Shown: piece after piece, positions 23,539 to 36,442 of the stretch
Layout: each line of letters starts with the position of its first letter
How positions within the stretch are numbered: position 1 is the stretch's first letter
Source: Amyelois transitella
Taxonomy: Eukaryota; Arthropoda; Insecta; Lepidoptera; Pyralidae
Direction of reading: 5' to 3'
NCBI RefSeq assembly: GCF_032362555.1
Contig: NC_083505.1
Location: 5,633,501-5,697,500, forward strand
DNA: 64,000 nucleotides
Made by a program: the position numbers and the translations under genes
Notes under the pieces: generated by a model
Database searches by the model: none
The model's input: the letters and a program-made list of their open reading frames with translations, nothing else
What the model was told of the DNA's origin: nothing

Positions 23539-25189
23539 TTTTAGTATTAATTAACATTAACACTTATCTTGAATATGTGAAAAAGTTATTCGATTGGAGC
23601 GGCTGTATTATGTGGGTACTATAAATAAACAACCCGTTACTTACGAAAAACTTGACAAGAGCTTAAATAAAATAATGCCTTTTGGCATTCCAATATAATT
23701 ATTATAAGTAGGTATGTACAATATAAATAACAATTCTGTATTGTTAGCTAATTTGTCTGCTCGTTACCTTAGGAGGACAAATTCTGTTTGGTGCGCTATG
23801 GGATTTTTTCGGGAATGTGGAAATAGAAGTCAAGGTTTTTAAAAAAAAAAATACGGTGACAAGAATGAAACGGGGTTGCTTAAAAAGTTGGATGACGGAA
23901 AATATTGTCTAAACAAAAATAGATCCGAGTGTGTACATGGATAAGTAAGACAATCGTAACGTAGGTATTTAAATAGTGTAATTACTTATGTACGTAAAGT
24001 CACTTCACTGCACAGTTTTAGAAAAAAGAATTACCCAGGTGGTCCATGTTTTGCTGAACAGAATATTAAAAAGCTTTATCGCAAATGTAACTCTTCCAGA
24101 GTACTCGCTCGTTCACTCATACTTACGGAATACAGGCGCAAAATAATTTACGGGTTTAAAATTGCAGTTGTAAACGTGTATTGTCCTGAAGCGTAGTTTA
24201 GTCAATGGTTATCAAAATTGGATATTTTTTTTCAGCTTATTTGATTCAATACCTAACATACAAACATTAAGTTTTTGTCTTCATAATCATAATATCTATA
24301 ATGGACCTCAACCATGCATCATCATTATTTTCTACTAGATTTTACCCGCAGGTTCCGCGCGCAAATTCAGTGCCACCTACATGAATATAGGTTTTTCGCT
24401 AATCCCACAAGAACTTTAGTTTTTACCGGGATGAAAAGGTATGTCCTTCTCCAAATTCTTAATTGTAATAATACAATTTCAAGACGATTGGTTCAGAAGA
24501 TAACGCGTGAAGAGACAGCAAGTAACCTTACTTTGCACACAGGTGCCAAACCTTTGTATGTATTTGAATATTCAAAATTATAAGCCTCTGTCAGTTTTGA
24601 AATTCCGACGGTTATGTGTACAAGGAAATTTTACAAGAAAAAATGGAGGTTTAAAAATCTTAATGTACTATTTATTTTTAGTTTTCAACAAATACATTAT
24701 AATAATACAAGAAACTTATTCTAAGGCCTTAAAATAATAGGTACACAAAATTATAGGCGTATATAGATATTAAAAGAAGTTTTGAGGTTATAATTCAATG
24801 ATTGGGGGGGTACATAAAGATTTTTTTGATACCTACGCGATTAAAATCGTTCTGAATAATCAATAAAAGTATAATAATTACAATATAAATAAAAGTCAAA
24901 TGAAATCCCTTGCATATGTGAAAAAGATAAGTCATAGCCGAAAACCTTGTATCAATAAAAAAAATATTGTATTTAATTCATTATGTGTATGACCACGCCA
25001 TAATTTGACCAATAGAAATTACAAAGAAAAGATTCTTCTCTCCAAAGTAAAAAAATCAATCTTTGTTAATGCAGTAAATTCAATAATCTTAAGTTATGGA
25101 CTCGTTGATGTATTATTCGATACCCTAGAACACAAAATCAATCACAGGGAAACTCAGATAGAAATAATACCAAAATCATGTGCCAAATA
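23539..25189. other. Intergenic DNA between the ankyrin gene and centrosomin
   Basis: Holds the presumed promoter of the ankyrin gene (minus strand) and the 3' flank of centrosomin. Apart from a family C repeat at 24325-24545 I see nothing recognisable. The short open frames here have no protein features. Confidence 0.4.
24325..24545 (+). repeat. Dispersed repeat, family C
   Basis: Contains TTACCCGCAGGTTCCGCGCG, GTGCCACCTACATGAATA, TTTTTACCGGGATGAAAAGG, AAGACGATTGGTTCAGAAGA and TAACGCGTGAAGAGAC. It matches 62055-62235 and, in reverse, 28520-28825 and 29690-29895. It is a very common lepidopteran repeat type and non-coding. Confidence 0.65.
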
Positions 25190-28100
25190 TTAATTTGGGT
25201 TTTCAAACTGATCCCGCGCTTTACGTAGGACTCCTTGGGTCTTATGTATTTCGCGGCATATGGCGCGTTGTACACTTCTCTTTCTCAGATTTGCTGCATT
25301 CAATTGTGACAACGTCTCAGCTAATGTAGCTTTAGTTCGAGCAAGTTTTTGTTTCAATGTTTGATTTTCTTCATATAATGAACCTAAAATAATAATCAAC
25401 TGGTTAAATTAAATTCAATCTTATCAGAATTATTCAGGCCATTCAGTCTATTGCTCAAATAATGTTTAATGCGCGACGCCAGCGATAGTTTTTATCGCCC
25501 AAAAAACTATCGCTGTCCCATTTCACTTCACGTCATAATGAAAAGTGAAACAGCGAGTTTTTAGCGCGATAAAATCGACGTCGTGCATGACATACTACAG
25601 GGGCTTGTTGTGACCTCCCAGGAATGAACCCGAGAACAGCCGATGACTTGATATTGAAGTGTAAGAAAAGTCTGAAAGGTAAATAGAGTACAGCCCCTGT
25701 CAACAGACTTAATTTCTAGAACTTGATCACATTAGATTATGGTGAAGTTTGATACGGTCTCATACCGTACCCATGAAAACTGCGAATGGTTGAGTAATAA
25801 TAATGTAACGACTTACGTGGTGATAAAGTAGCTGCGTCATTGTGTTCCAAACTGGAAAATCTGTCACTATCAATACCTAAATCTGGAGAAGTAGGTCTAT
25901 CTTCTTCTGAGAGTGCTTCATGTACAACTACTTTGTTATCTGCATTGAGCAAAACTTTTTGAGAAGCTTCTAATTCTAGTTTAGCATTCGTTTCCATAAT
26001 CTCCGATAATTTTACACGTGTTTCTTCTAAATCTCTTTCAATTTTCAATCTGTCATGCTGTGCTCGAGCCCTTTCAAGGGCCGCTTGAGAAGCTTGAACT
26101 GTAGCCTCGTCCGCAGCACGTCGCAAGGCTCTTTCAGTTTCCATATACGTTGATTCTAATTCTTGTCTTTCTACTCGCAATTTTTCTATCATTTGAGTAG
26201 TTTCAATAACTTTATTTTGTAATCCTTCAATTTGTAATTCAAGACCCATAATGCAGTTTTTCATCACAGCCATATCATTTCTCGCTTCAAGATGGCTTGT
26301 GCGTTCTGAATTCAAAATTTCTTTTAATTCGTCTTTCTCGTTTATGAGGTCATCAATTTGTTTTTGGGCGAATTCTAATTTACTCTTTAAGTCAGCATTT
26401 TCTTCTTCCAACAACTCACTTCTATGAGTGAGTTGATTGATTTCATCTAGCATAGCGGATTCATTGGTAGTTTTATTATCTTCCGAACGGGACCCGTAAG
26501 AAACTCGAGATCGGCGAGATCTGTAACGGTTGTTATCTGATATAGATTCTCTGGCGTTCACCCCAGTGTCACAAAGTCCAACCCGTGCAAGTGAAACGTT
26601 TCTATCTGGCTCTGACCAACATTCAGATTCGGAAACAATATCAGCCTGTGGAAAATGTTTCAAGGGTTTGCGAGAAGAGCATCTGTTATCATCACCACTG
26701 CACATTACATGATGTCCGAACATCATTGTTAAATCTTCTATTCTAAAGGATTGTGATATGTCCAGATTACTTTCGTCCATTGTAAATTCTTCAGGCGCCA
26801 TAGACTCGTCTAGTTTTAAACCAACAGGTAGAGCTAAACTTTGTTCTAAAATACTTTCAGCAAGTTTTTTCTTTTCCTCACCAAGCACACATCTATAAAA
26901 ATATAAAGATTTTATTCGTAAAAGTTATGAATAATAATAATAACGTGGATCCAACACATGTCAATTATTATACTTACTTATGTGACAAAAGTTTGTCTAA
27001 GAAGTAGGCGAGTCCTTGCAATCGGCGTGTTAACAATTGTTGCAAGTTTCTAAAACAAAAGGAAAGTTATTAATTAGCTATACATTTTAAATTAAAGACA
27101 GCAAACGTTTCTCATTATTTACCAAATACGAGGACCACACCGAAAAGATCGGAAATAGAATATTCAGGAATTAATAAACTAAAACCCTTTGGAGTATGAA
27201 TTAAAATATGAATCAACATAAAATAAAATCAATAACATTTTTTAAATTTAAAAAAAAGTTAATAACTTAAGATACATTTTCATTTGAATTTGATATGTCT
27301 GTGAGGGAAATGGAGCTTACGGCCTGTGGAAAATGGGGACCATTTTCGTGCTATAATTTTTCATAACTTTCATCGAGTCGATTTTCGATACTTTGAAAAA
27401 CAATGAAAATAAATATTGTATTAACTTTGTACTTTTTTCTATTCTTTTCGATGTGACCCTCGTTAATGTTTATGCTTACCCTGTGTTCTCGTCGTTCTGA
27501 ACATTTTCTGCATGTTTCTGTAATTCACGCACTTTACTTTCAAGGTCCTTTATATGTTCATCTTTGCATTTCAATATTTCTTCATATTTTTCTAACTGCG
27601 AATCACTAACATGTGCATATGCTAATTCCTTATTCTGGAAAAAAAAATCAAGGACAAAGGATAGCATATTTTAATGATGGATTAGTTTTTTTTTTTAATA
27701 AATAAAAACAAAACGAATTACACGACGACTCTATGAGCGATAAAAAGGCCATATTCTGTTTGTGAATATTACCATACTACATGACTAGAACCTTGTGAAA
27801 GCCAAAAACATCAAATTGATAAAGTGATTGCCAACGGTTTAATAGCGAAGAGTCTCACTCGTCCATCAAATATTGAGACTCTCTGGATAGCTGAGTCAAG
27901 GGTCAGATACAGAAAGCAGTATGTGATTGTATACACAACTACAGTACTACAGTATGTGAACACAGCCCCCAAGTTTCCTTTGGTTTAATTACTTTATGTT
28001 TTTTTATATAAAATTATGATATATAAAAAATTATATTACAATATAAAAATACATATATATTATTTATACGATGTTTTATAAAAGGAAAAAAGGATTAAAA

Positions 28101-31100
28101 TAAACATTTAAAATAGTTTTTTAGAACTTACCAGTTTCAAGTTTTTTATTTCCTTATCTTGTTGCTGAATTTTCTTCATGCATCCTTTTATCATTTGTAG
28201 AGCTTTTTTATTCTCTCTGCGTAATTTTAAAAGCTCGCCCTGGAAGAGAATTCTCAGTTAAGTAGGCATAGTAAACCTCCTGAGATTACAACGGTGAAAT
28301 CGGTAAAAAAAAATAATTTAGCAAAAGTGTCGACTCCGACAAAGTAAATATAATCTCGGTTGAATAGTTGTTATCATTGGCTAGTCATTAAAAATATCAA
28401 AATCTATTCCAGTGAGATAATCAAATTTACAGACTTGACGCACCGGATAAAACATTGAATTTAAAAAAAAGTTGTTCCTTCTTATTTCAATAAAGAGAAA
28501 ACAAATCACAACTAATGTTATAAATACGAAAGTAAGTTTATTTGTTTGTTTGTTACTTCTTTACGGGTTATGAAATATCACGAGTATTATAATGAAAAGT
28601 CGGAAGAAGAACATAGGGTACTTTTCATCGCGGTAAATACTATAATTCTATTGTAGATGGCGCTAAATTCGTCGCTTTTTGTAGGTGGCGTTTAATGCGA
28701 TGCTTTTTGTAGGAGGTGCTTATTTCGTAGTTTTTTATAGACAGCGTTAAATTCATCGCTTTTTGTAGATGGCGCTTGATTCACGTGGGCGATGCTGCGG
28801 GAAAAAGCTAGCATTATATATAAAAAGAATCTTTTAACCTACCATTGCATCATGATTGCCTCCAGTTGCCACCAAGAGATCGCTGCAATAAATTATTACT
28901 GATAATAAACATACAAGTTCCTCAGTTAGGTTTACAGACAAACAAGGCAGTCTATAGTGTAAACTCAGGGTCAACATAATTTATACAATTTATTTGATCC
29001 TTGCCGTGTGGTTCCAGGTACTTTAGACTAGGATCACTCCCATGGATATCGTAAGAGGCTACTTAGGGAAAGGGTAATAAATTTTCGCTTCATTTTGTAG
29101 GCGATGGACTAGCAACCTGTCAATAGTTGAATGCATTATCAAGGCATACAACTGAGCGTGGCCTTTCGGTCTTTTCGAGCGTTTAAGCTGTTTGCCTCTG
29201 AGGTTGTCCACAAGCGATGTTACATGATTGTATGTACCTACGTTGTTATATTTTTGTTTTATATGGTGAGAGAGTTACCTCTGTCTTTGCCGCAAGGGAT
29301 ATAGACGTGATTATATTCATATATAAATATTCCTTTTTACCCTTAAATTAAATCCCTATTATTCACAATTCATTCGTTCTTTGAAATTAAATGGTAAGAT
29401 ATTTAAGGAACCAATTGTACAGATTGTTTATCCCATTCAAACTCAACAAGACCAGACATTAATAAACTATAGAATAGATACTATATTTTTTAACAATAAT
29501 AATTTTGCAAGACCTACGTCAGTTTGAAAAAACTCAGCTGAATACGGATTGAACCTGAGATCTCATGACACCCCAGAAGCAGATAATAAATAGCGGTGAT
29601 GCCTTACCCAGCGGACTCGGAGGCGCAAGTGTCATCGCAAAAGCCATCTTTTTTCTCCAAAAGCTGCAAAAATTATACAATAAAATCCCAACTAATGTCA
29701 TAAATGCGAAAGTAAGTTATTTGTTTGTTTGTTTAGAGTTTGATTAAGAGTCTGGAGAAAGACATAAGGTTCCTTTCATTCCGGTAAAAGCTAAACTTCC
29801 CGTTAGATTTGCGAAAAACCTGTATTCATTGTATGTTTGCGCTCAATTTGTCACCTCTCATTTGTAGGTGGCGTTAAATTCGTCGCTTATTATAGAATAA
29901 TTGATATAATAATATTCAACAGCTTCCATAGTCTGTTCGTTGATGCATTTGCTTAATTACTGACGGAGGTGTTGAAATTCGCAGGAAGCAACTTTACTCA
30001 TCAGCATATTTTTATTCTTTCATTCACTTGAATCTATTGTAAAAAGAATAAAATAAAAAAGATGATTACGACCTTCGTAATGCAAGTAATGTGTTCACTG
30101 GCCGCTGACAACGATCTGGTGATTGTGATGACATGATAAGAAAACTGCCCCCAGAAAGAGATGAGACTTAATTCCATCATTATTGACCTGCACAGTACAC
30201 ATTGTCTACCCCGTTTAAAGACGTAATATTTTGTGTAGACGATACACAATAATAAGAAATCACATTAAAAAACTTCAAAAACCTTATTTAAGGTAATGGA
30301 TAGTAAAATGTTCACCTTTTCCGATAGGTTATCTTCTTTTTTCGTGGAAACTTCTACACTATCTGTTGAAATGGACCCCTATAAAATAAGATCTTATTAA
30401 TAAAAATATGAAATTCACATTGATGGAAACTCGGGCAAATCAAATTAATATATACTTATTGTATCTATTATTTACCCAAATTTTAGTCTTAACTTGCAGG
30501 TTTATTCGGCCATTACGTATGGGGAACTGGCAATCCTATTACTAGCAAAAGTGTATTTGGAAAAGGGAGAGCTAAGTTAATTTGGAAAAAAAATAGATTA
30601 AATTGCCATTACAAAATATGTAGTACGGAATATGCAACATCCTCAAACTGACAAAGATCGCTCACCTGTTGTTCTAATACATCAATGGCCTCTGCTGCTG
30701 CGGCCAAAAGTTCTTGTTTATCGGACAGTTGCCTTCGTAGTTCCTCTACTTCAACTTGTAATCTAACATTATGCTCGAGCAACCCCTGAAATATTTCAAC
30801 CACTTCTGGGTAAAATTTCACTTTACAACGTAGGCACGAACAAGATTTTTATGCACCCCTAAACCACATATGTAGTATAAATAAAAGAGTTTGGTAAGAA
30901 GAAAACGAAAAATAATCAACGATCGCGAACGATCGAATTTTTATTTTTAAATGTAAGCAAAATTTTATTCCCATTCCAATTTAACCCATTCTGTAAGATA
31001 ATATCAATCGGTAAACTCACTTGGACAGCAGGCGGTGAACCACTTCCTAGTTTTTCTTCTAGAAAATATATTCTCAATTTTAAATGAAAGTTCTCCTTGC

Positions 31101-34100
31101 GCAATCCATTTAATTGCTCTTCATATTGTTTCATACTGACTCCGCTGGCATTAGTAACATCTGTAGTGGAAATAGAAAAATTACTTTCAACAACAGACCA
31201 TTTACGTCAATGTCGAAAGATGGGGATGATTTACAATTACAATAATGTGTTAAATTATTAAATCAATCAGTCATTTTGATCAGTTGGGCTTTTCATAAAA
31301 GATTAGAAGACATATTGGTAAGCTATATAAGAAATTTAACAGATATTATTTTTCATAACAAATATTTTTTTATCAGTGCCGTATGGTTCCCGGCAGCGAT
31401 ACAAAAAAGAATAAGACCACTCCATCTCTTTCCCATGGATGTCGTAAAAGGCGACTAAGGGATAGGCTTATACAATAGGGGATATTCATGTTTTTTTTTT
31501 TTGTCATAAATCAATATTTTACTTCATTGTAATGTAGAAAAAAATATAATTAAGCTTCAAAAAATTCTAGATATTTTTCAAAATGAAATTTAAAACTTTG
31601 AATTTATTTGAGCAGTTCAAACGCCGTCATTTTGCGCGCGCTTTGCGTGACGTCACGCGGCACTCTCAGTGTTTATTTACTGTGAACTTTTCAGTTACTT
31701 CGTACTTATTTACAGTATTGATAACTTTAAAATCATGGAAGAAGCCAAAAAGGCATCTTATAAGTACTGTATAGTACCAAAGTGCACAAATACTACTCGA
31801 AAAACACCAGACAAATTGTTCTTTCGTATTCCAGACGATGCGAATATACGAAAACTGTGGTGTAAGGTGATGAGAAGGGATAATGTATCTCCTAAATCGC
31901 GTTTATATTGTTGTGAAGATCATTTTAACGTAAGTATACTTTATTTAGGTACAGCATAGTGTGAATTAGTAAAAAGTACGTTTTGCATTAGCTATTAAAT
32001 CAGGATATCAATTTATAGAAATTAAATCATTAATATATATATCTCAGATACACACAGAGTCAAAGTTATTATACTTGAGTGAACTTCAATAATATAACAT
32101 GTACTGTACTTATATTATTATCTTGTAGACGTAAAAATATAAGTTTCAGAGCAATGACAACTGGATATGTATAGGTTATGTTTTGGTGTATTATAAGTGA
32201 ACTGCTGTATGCATTTATTAATAAAAATCCATGTTATGGGCTAAAATATTTTATGTAACATAATAATTACCTTGCAGCTTTCACTCCTCTGATCTCTGCG
32301 CTCGTAAAATCGGGATTTGATGCAAAATATGATGTTATCATAAATGCATCTATTTTCGGTAGATTGTCCGATTGTGCTTTGACAAAACCAGCTTCAGTCA
32401 TCGTTCTACATTTACTACTAATCTAAACTAAACTCCACTACAATCAGCACAAGAAAATAGCTTTAAATATTTATTTTTCTCACTACACAATAGGAGCTTC
32501 GATACCGATAAATTCAATGTTGTGCCGCATGACGTCACATTTTGTTCGACCAATGGTGGCGCGTTTTGCTATCTTGAATTTCGCGCCGTTATTTTGCACT
32601 TTTTGGATAATAATTTAGGGGTTTAAATAATAAGTAAATGAAAAAAAAACCTTTCGATTATAATATGACGGTAATAAGTATTCGAGAAAAAAATACTTTA
32701 GGCCATTTAAAATTTTATGCATATCCCCTATTGCGATTCTTTTTTTAGGCGATGGGCTAGCAACCTGTCACTATTTGTATCTCAATTCCATCACTAAGCC
32801 GAGCAGCTAAACGTGGTCATTCAGTCTTTTCAGGACTATTGGCTCTGTCTACCCCGTAAGGGATATAGACGAGACTATATGTATGTATTATTTTTCATAA
32901 CTGTTCGTAGGTACAAAGGGCTGCTTTTGACCGAATCGCAATCTGCAAACTGACCGCACTTTCGATGCGAAATAAAGTTAAACCTTATCCACTGAAGAAA
33001 CTAATATCGTTTAAGCGGCTGCGAGTTTCTTATTGCCATCGACGTCTCATTCATAGAAGCATTGATCACACTGAAAGTGAGCGCCGAGTCGCCGCTGGCA
33101 TGTACTGAATCGGTTTTTCGATACTTCTTTTATAATTCAGATACAGTTTTATAATAATTAAATGTTACTCGTTAGTTATCTACCGCAGCTGTCAACTCCA
33201 GAAAATAAAGCAACTTTATTTTATTAATTGCAAAATTATATACTATACTTAATTAAATCTGAAAATTAACACATAACTTAATGTAAACTAACATAAAGTT
33301 GCCACTCTCCCGTAAAATTCCTCTAGATATACTACTAGCTCCTGAGTAAAAGTCGATCGTAATGTCAGTCAGCACAGAAGCAGGACACTAAAAGGAGAAT
33401 ACTTCTTAACTTTAACACGTGCAGATGTAAATACATACATAAAATCAAGCCTCTTTCCCGGAGGGGAAACAAGAGACCACATCTTTCCACTTGTCACGAT
33501 CCCTGCATACTTCTTTCGCTTCATTCACATTCATAACTCCCTTCATGCAGGCTCGTCGGTTTTTGGTACTCTTAACCTAATCTTTTGCCAGACCAGAACG
33601 TCTCTGATTTGATCAAGAAAAATTCGTCTAGACCTTCCCACTCCAACAGCCCCATTCAATCTCCCTTTGTATATTTGCTTAGTCACCCTGCTTTCATTCA
33701 TCCTCTCCACATGACGACATTGCATATGTACACTTTATCATAAGCACAAGCATTTATTACTTACCATGATCGGCCGGAGGCAGCGTCATTTCTTGAAGCT
33801 TTCTCGGGCTTGTGCTGCGTAAAGAAAAATACAATGAATTAAATGCCAACTCAAGTTTATGAGGAAATCCGAAGACACGTTTTAGCTTTGACAACAATAG
33901 ACCAAAAAGGTGTAATTTGTCACGTTGAGAAGGTACAAATTGTATCACAAGCTTAAAGCGAACCCTAAAAAGTAGTCTCCCTTCGCCTATATCTGATTCT
34001 TGACTTTCTTCTTTCATGCAAAGAATTGAAATGGAGTTTTCATTTTTATTTAGAAAATTTGTTTTCTTGAAAACTAAACAATACATTTTAAAGCCCGAGA

Positions 34101-36410
34101 AAGAGTGCTTAAAAATGTACTTCGTCGAATCGGGGAAATTCTGACGAAAAGTCAGGAGTACACAAAAACCAACGTGCTTGAATATAATCTTAATGAGCGT
34201 GGCTAGAGGAAAGATTTAGTCTTTGCTCTGCCTACCTTTATGAAAAATTCTTATACATAATTATTTACTAGCTTCCGCCCGCGTGAAAAGTATCCTTTAT
34301 CTTTCTCCGTACTCTTCACTATATTCATGCTATACTAATTCCATGGAGATCTGTTCAGATCTCACGTGAAAGACGGACAAACAAAGCCATTTTCACGTTT
34401 ATAATATTGGTATGGATAAGACAGGAACATACGGATTTATTTTATTTACTAGAATCCTTTTAACAGGTGAATCAGTAGATCAAACTTTACAACATTTACT
34501 AAACAATCTCAAAATCGCGAAAAAAATATCAGCTGCTCCAAAAATAAACAACACTAACAAAAGGTGCACGCACAGGAACGTAACCGGTCAGAAATGTATG
34601 GAACAGCTGATTTTGTTTCCGCAGTTTTGTGGTTGGTCCCAAAGTAAAAGTGTTCAGTTTGATATACTAATTCACCTGTTAAAAATAACACTGTATTAAT
34701 AAACCCTCTTGCCAATAAGCACTTGATTTTGCAATAAACACGGAATGTAATGATTAGCCGACCGATTCAGACCCGCGATTGATAATTTTAAGGTTCCATA
34801 ACCGAAGTTAAAAACGGGACCTCTATAATTTCGTCATATCCTGTTATCATTACCATATATCTGTTCGTCCGTATGTCACTACCATTTTATTCTGTGACCA
34901 TGCATTTTTGAAGACACTTAGGTATATTTAATTAGCCGCCACAAAATCCTGCAGTATGCTTTTGAATAACAAAATTACCAAGTTTGGCACTTTGTATTTA
35001 CCGTACATGTAAGTGGCGGTTGATTCTTTACATTATATAAAATACTCTAAAATCGAATTATAAAAACCGGAGATACCGTGTAACATCTACATAAAAAAAA
35101 TACGGTCGAATTGAGATAGATTTTTGAAGTCGGTTAAAAACTTGAAAAGGCAAAGTCATATGGGTTTTTTTTTGGAATTTAACATACGCGGGCGGTATTA
35201 CGGGAGAAAGTTCATGTACAAAAACTCATCAGGAAGATTGAAGTGTCTCGGAGCATGGTAATTGATAGTTTGCGCTCAGACACCTAGCCCGCTTAAATTT
35301 TATAAAGTGTTTAGTGTTTTACTAACTTACCTAAACGGTGATGATATACTGCTCGTATTTCCATGTTTTGAACTATGCGTTCTTGGTAACGTTGCCATTT
35401 CTATAAGAATCGCACTAATAATATAAATCGCACATAATTTTAAAGAAAAAAGCTACTAATGAACGCACTGTACGAATGATTTTGGTCTTTACTCTGAAGT
35501 CCAGACGTCAACTGATAGATAACAAATTATTATCGTCAACACGTTACTTAATGCATGCCTTTGTGTAAAAACAACATAATTAAGACGGAGTAGATCACCT
35601 AATTCCTAATAACAATGCTTGTTACAAACTTAGTCAATCTGTAAATAAACAGATTTGCACAAATGATTAACAATTCTACTACGTTTGATTTTCACAATGC
35701 AAGAGGAAAGACTGGAATTGGGACGCCACTTCGGATGCTATTCGGGAATATTCGCCTTTAACTCTTATGCCAAAGGCATAGTACCCATTTCTCCTGAGCA
35801 AACGACAATATAAAATGGGAATAGGGAGCATTGAGCGAGAAAACTATATCTAAAAGAGGGAGATAGCCGAGTGAGGTAGGGGAAGACGGATGCTGATGCT
35901 GTTCACCGCACATCACCGAAATAGAAGTGGCGTCGCGGCGGCAAAAGTTCCTTTGCTCGTTCCAAATTTTCGATTTATGCCTTACTTCCTGCATACGTTT
36001 TCGTTAGCAACACTAATGATTAGCTAGCTACATCTAAATAGGCAGTTTTCAGTTTGTTACAGACTAATAAATAGATTGTGTATTAAAGTTTCGTCAGTTT
36101 GTTTCTCGCTGTATGTATTAAATATACTTTAGCATCCTGGCCCCACACTAGGTTCTTTTTATCTAGGTCTTCCCGCACCACATTAATATTTTAATTGTTA
36201 ATTTTACGTGACGTTCATGAGATAATGGGATTTTAATAAATTTCTAAGAAAACGCGAAACGAATATTCCACAAAAATCATTTTCATGAAAAATGTAACCA
36301 AGATCAATCAGTCATACCCTGTGAAAAATTTGTCAGATCTCATTTATGCGCCATAACTTTATTATGCCTTACTTCGCAAACAATATTGTTTTACACACAA
36401 TACATACTCG

Positions 36411-36442
<32 letters not shown>

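Larger units (their letters stand above)
31477..32729 (+). mobile_element. ISL2EU-type DNA transposon, internally deleted
   Basis: The element is bounded by inverted ends AGGGGATATTCAT (left) and, in reverse, AGGGGATATGCAT (right), with AT duplicated at 31475-31476 and 32730-32731. ISL2EU elements are known to use a 2-bp duplication and to encode two proteins, a THAP-domain transposase and a YqaJ-type nuclease. Both first exons are here, at opposite ends and pointing inward (31735-31929 plus, 32401-32271 minus), each ending at a good splice donor. Everything that should follow is missing: only about 340 bp lies between them. It is inserted in a SINE-like copy in a centrosomin intron. Confidence 0.85.
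31376..32888 (+). repeat. SINE-like repeat, family A, split by a transposon
   Basis: The left part (31376-31476: GTGCCGTATGGTTCCCGGC ... GGGATAGGCTTATACA) and the right part (32732-32888: TTGCGATTCTTTTTTTAGGC ... GATATAGACGAGACTATATG) together form one family A copy. When the inserted 1253-bp element and one copy of the AT duplication are left out, the join (GGCTTATACAATTGCGATTC) matches the length and order of intact copies (GGCTTATAAACTTGGGATTC type). The SINE-like copy is therefore older than the insertion. Confidence 0.85.

Noticed and set aside
28654-28789. CRISPR-like array because of the regular 28-bp period
   Set aside because: The units are contiguous without spacers, in eukaryotic intronic DNA. 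It is a minisatellite.
34412-34699. 95-codon forward frame (MDKTGTYGFILF...)
   Set aside because: It starts in a repeat end (ATAATATTGGTATGGAT), has no homology I recognise, and lies in a centrosomin intron antisense to the gene.
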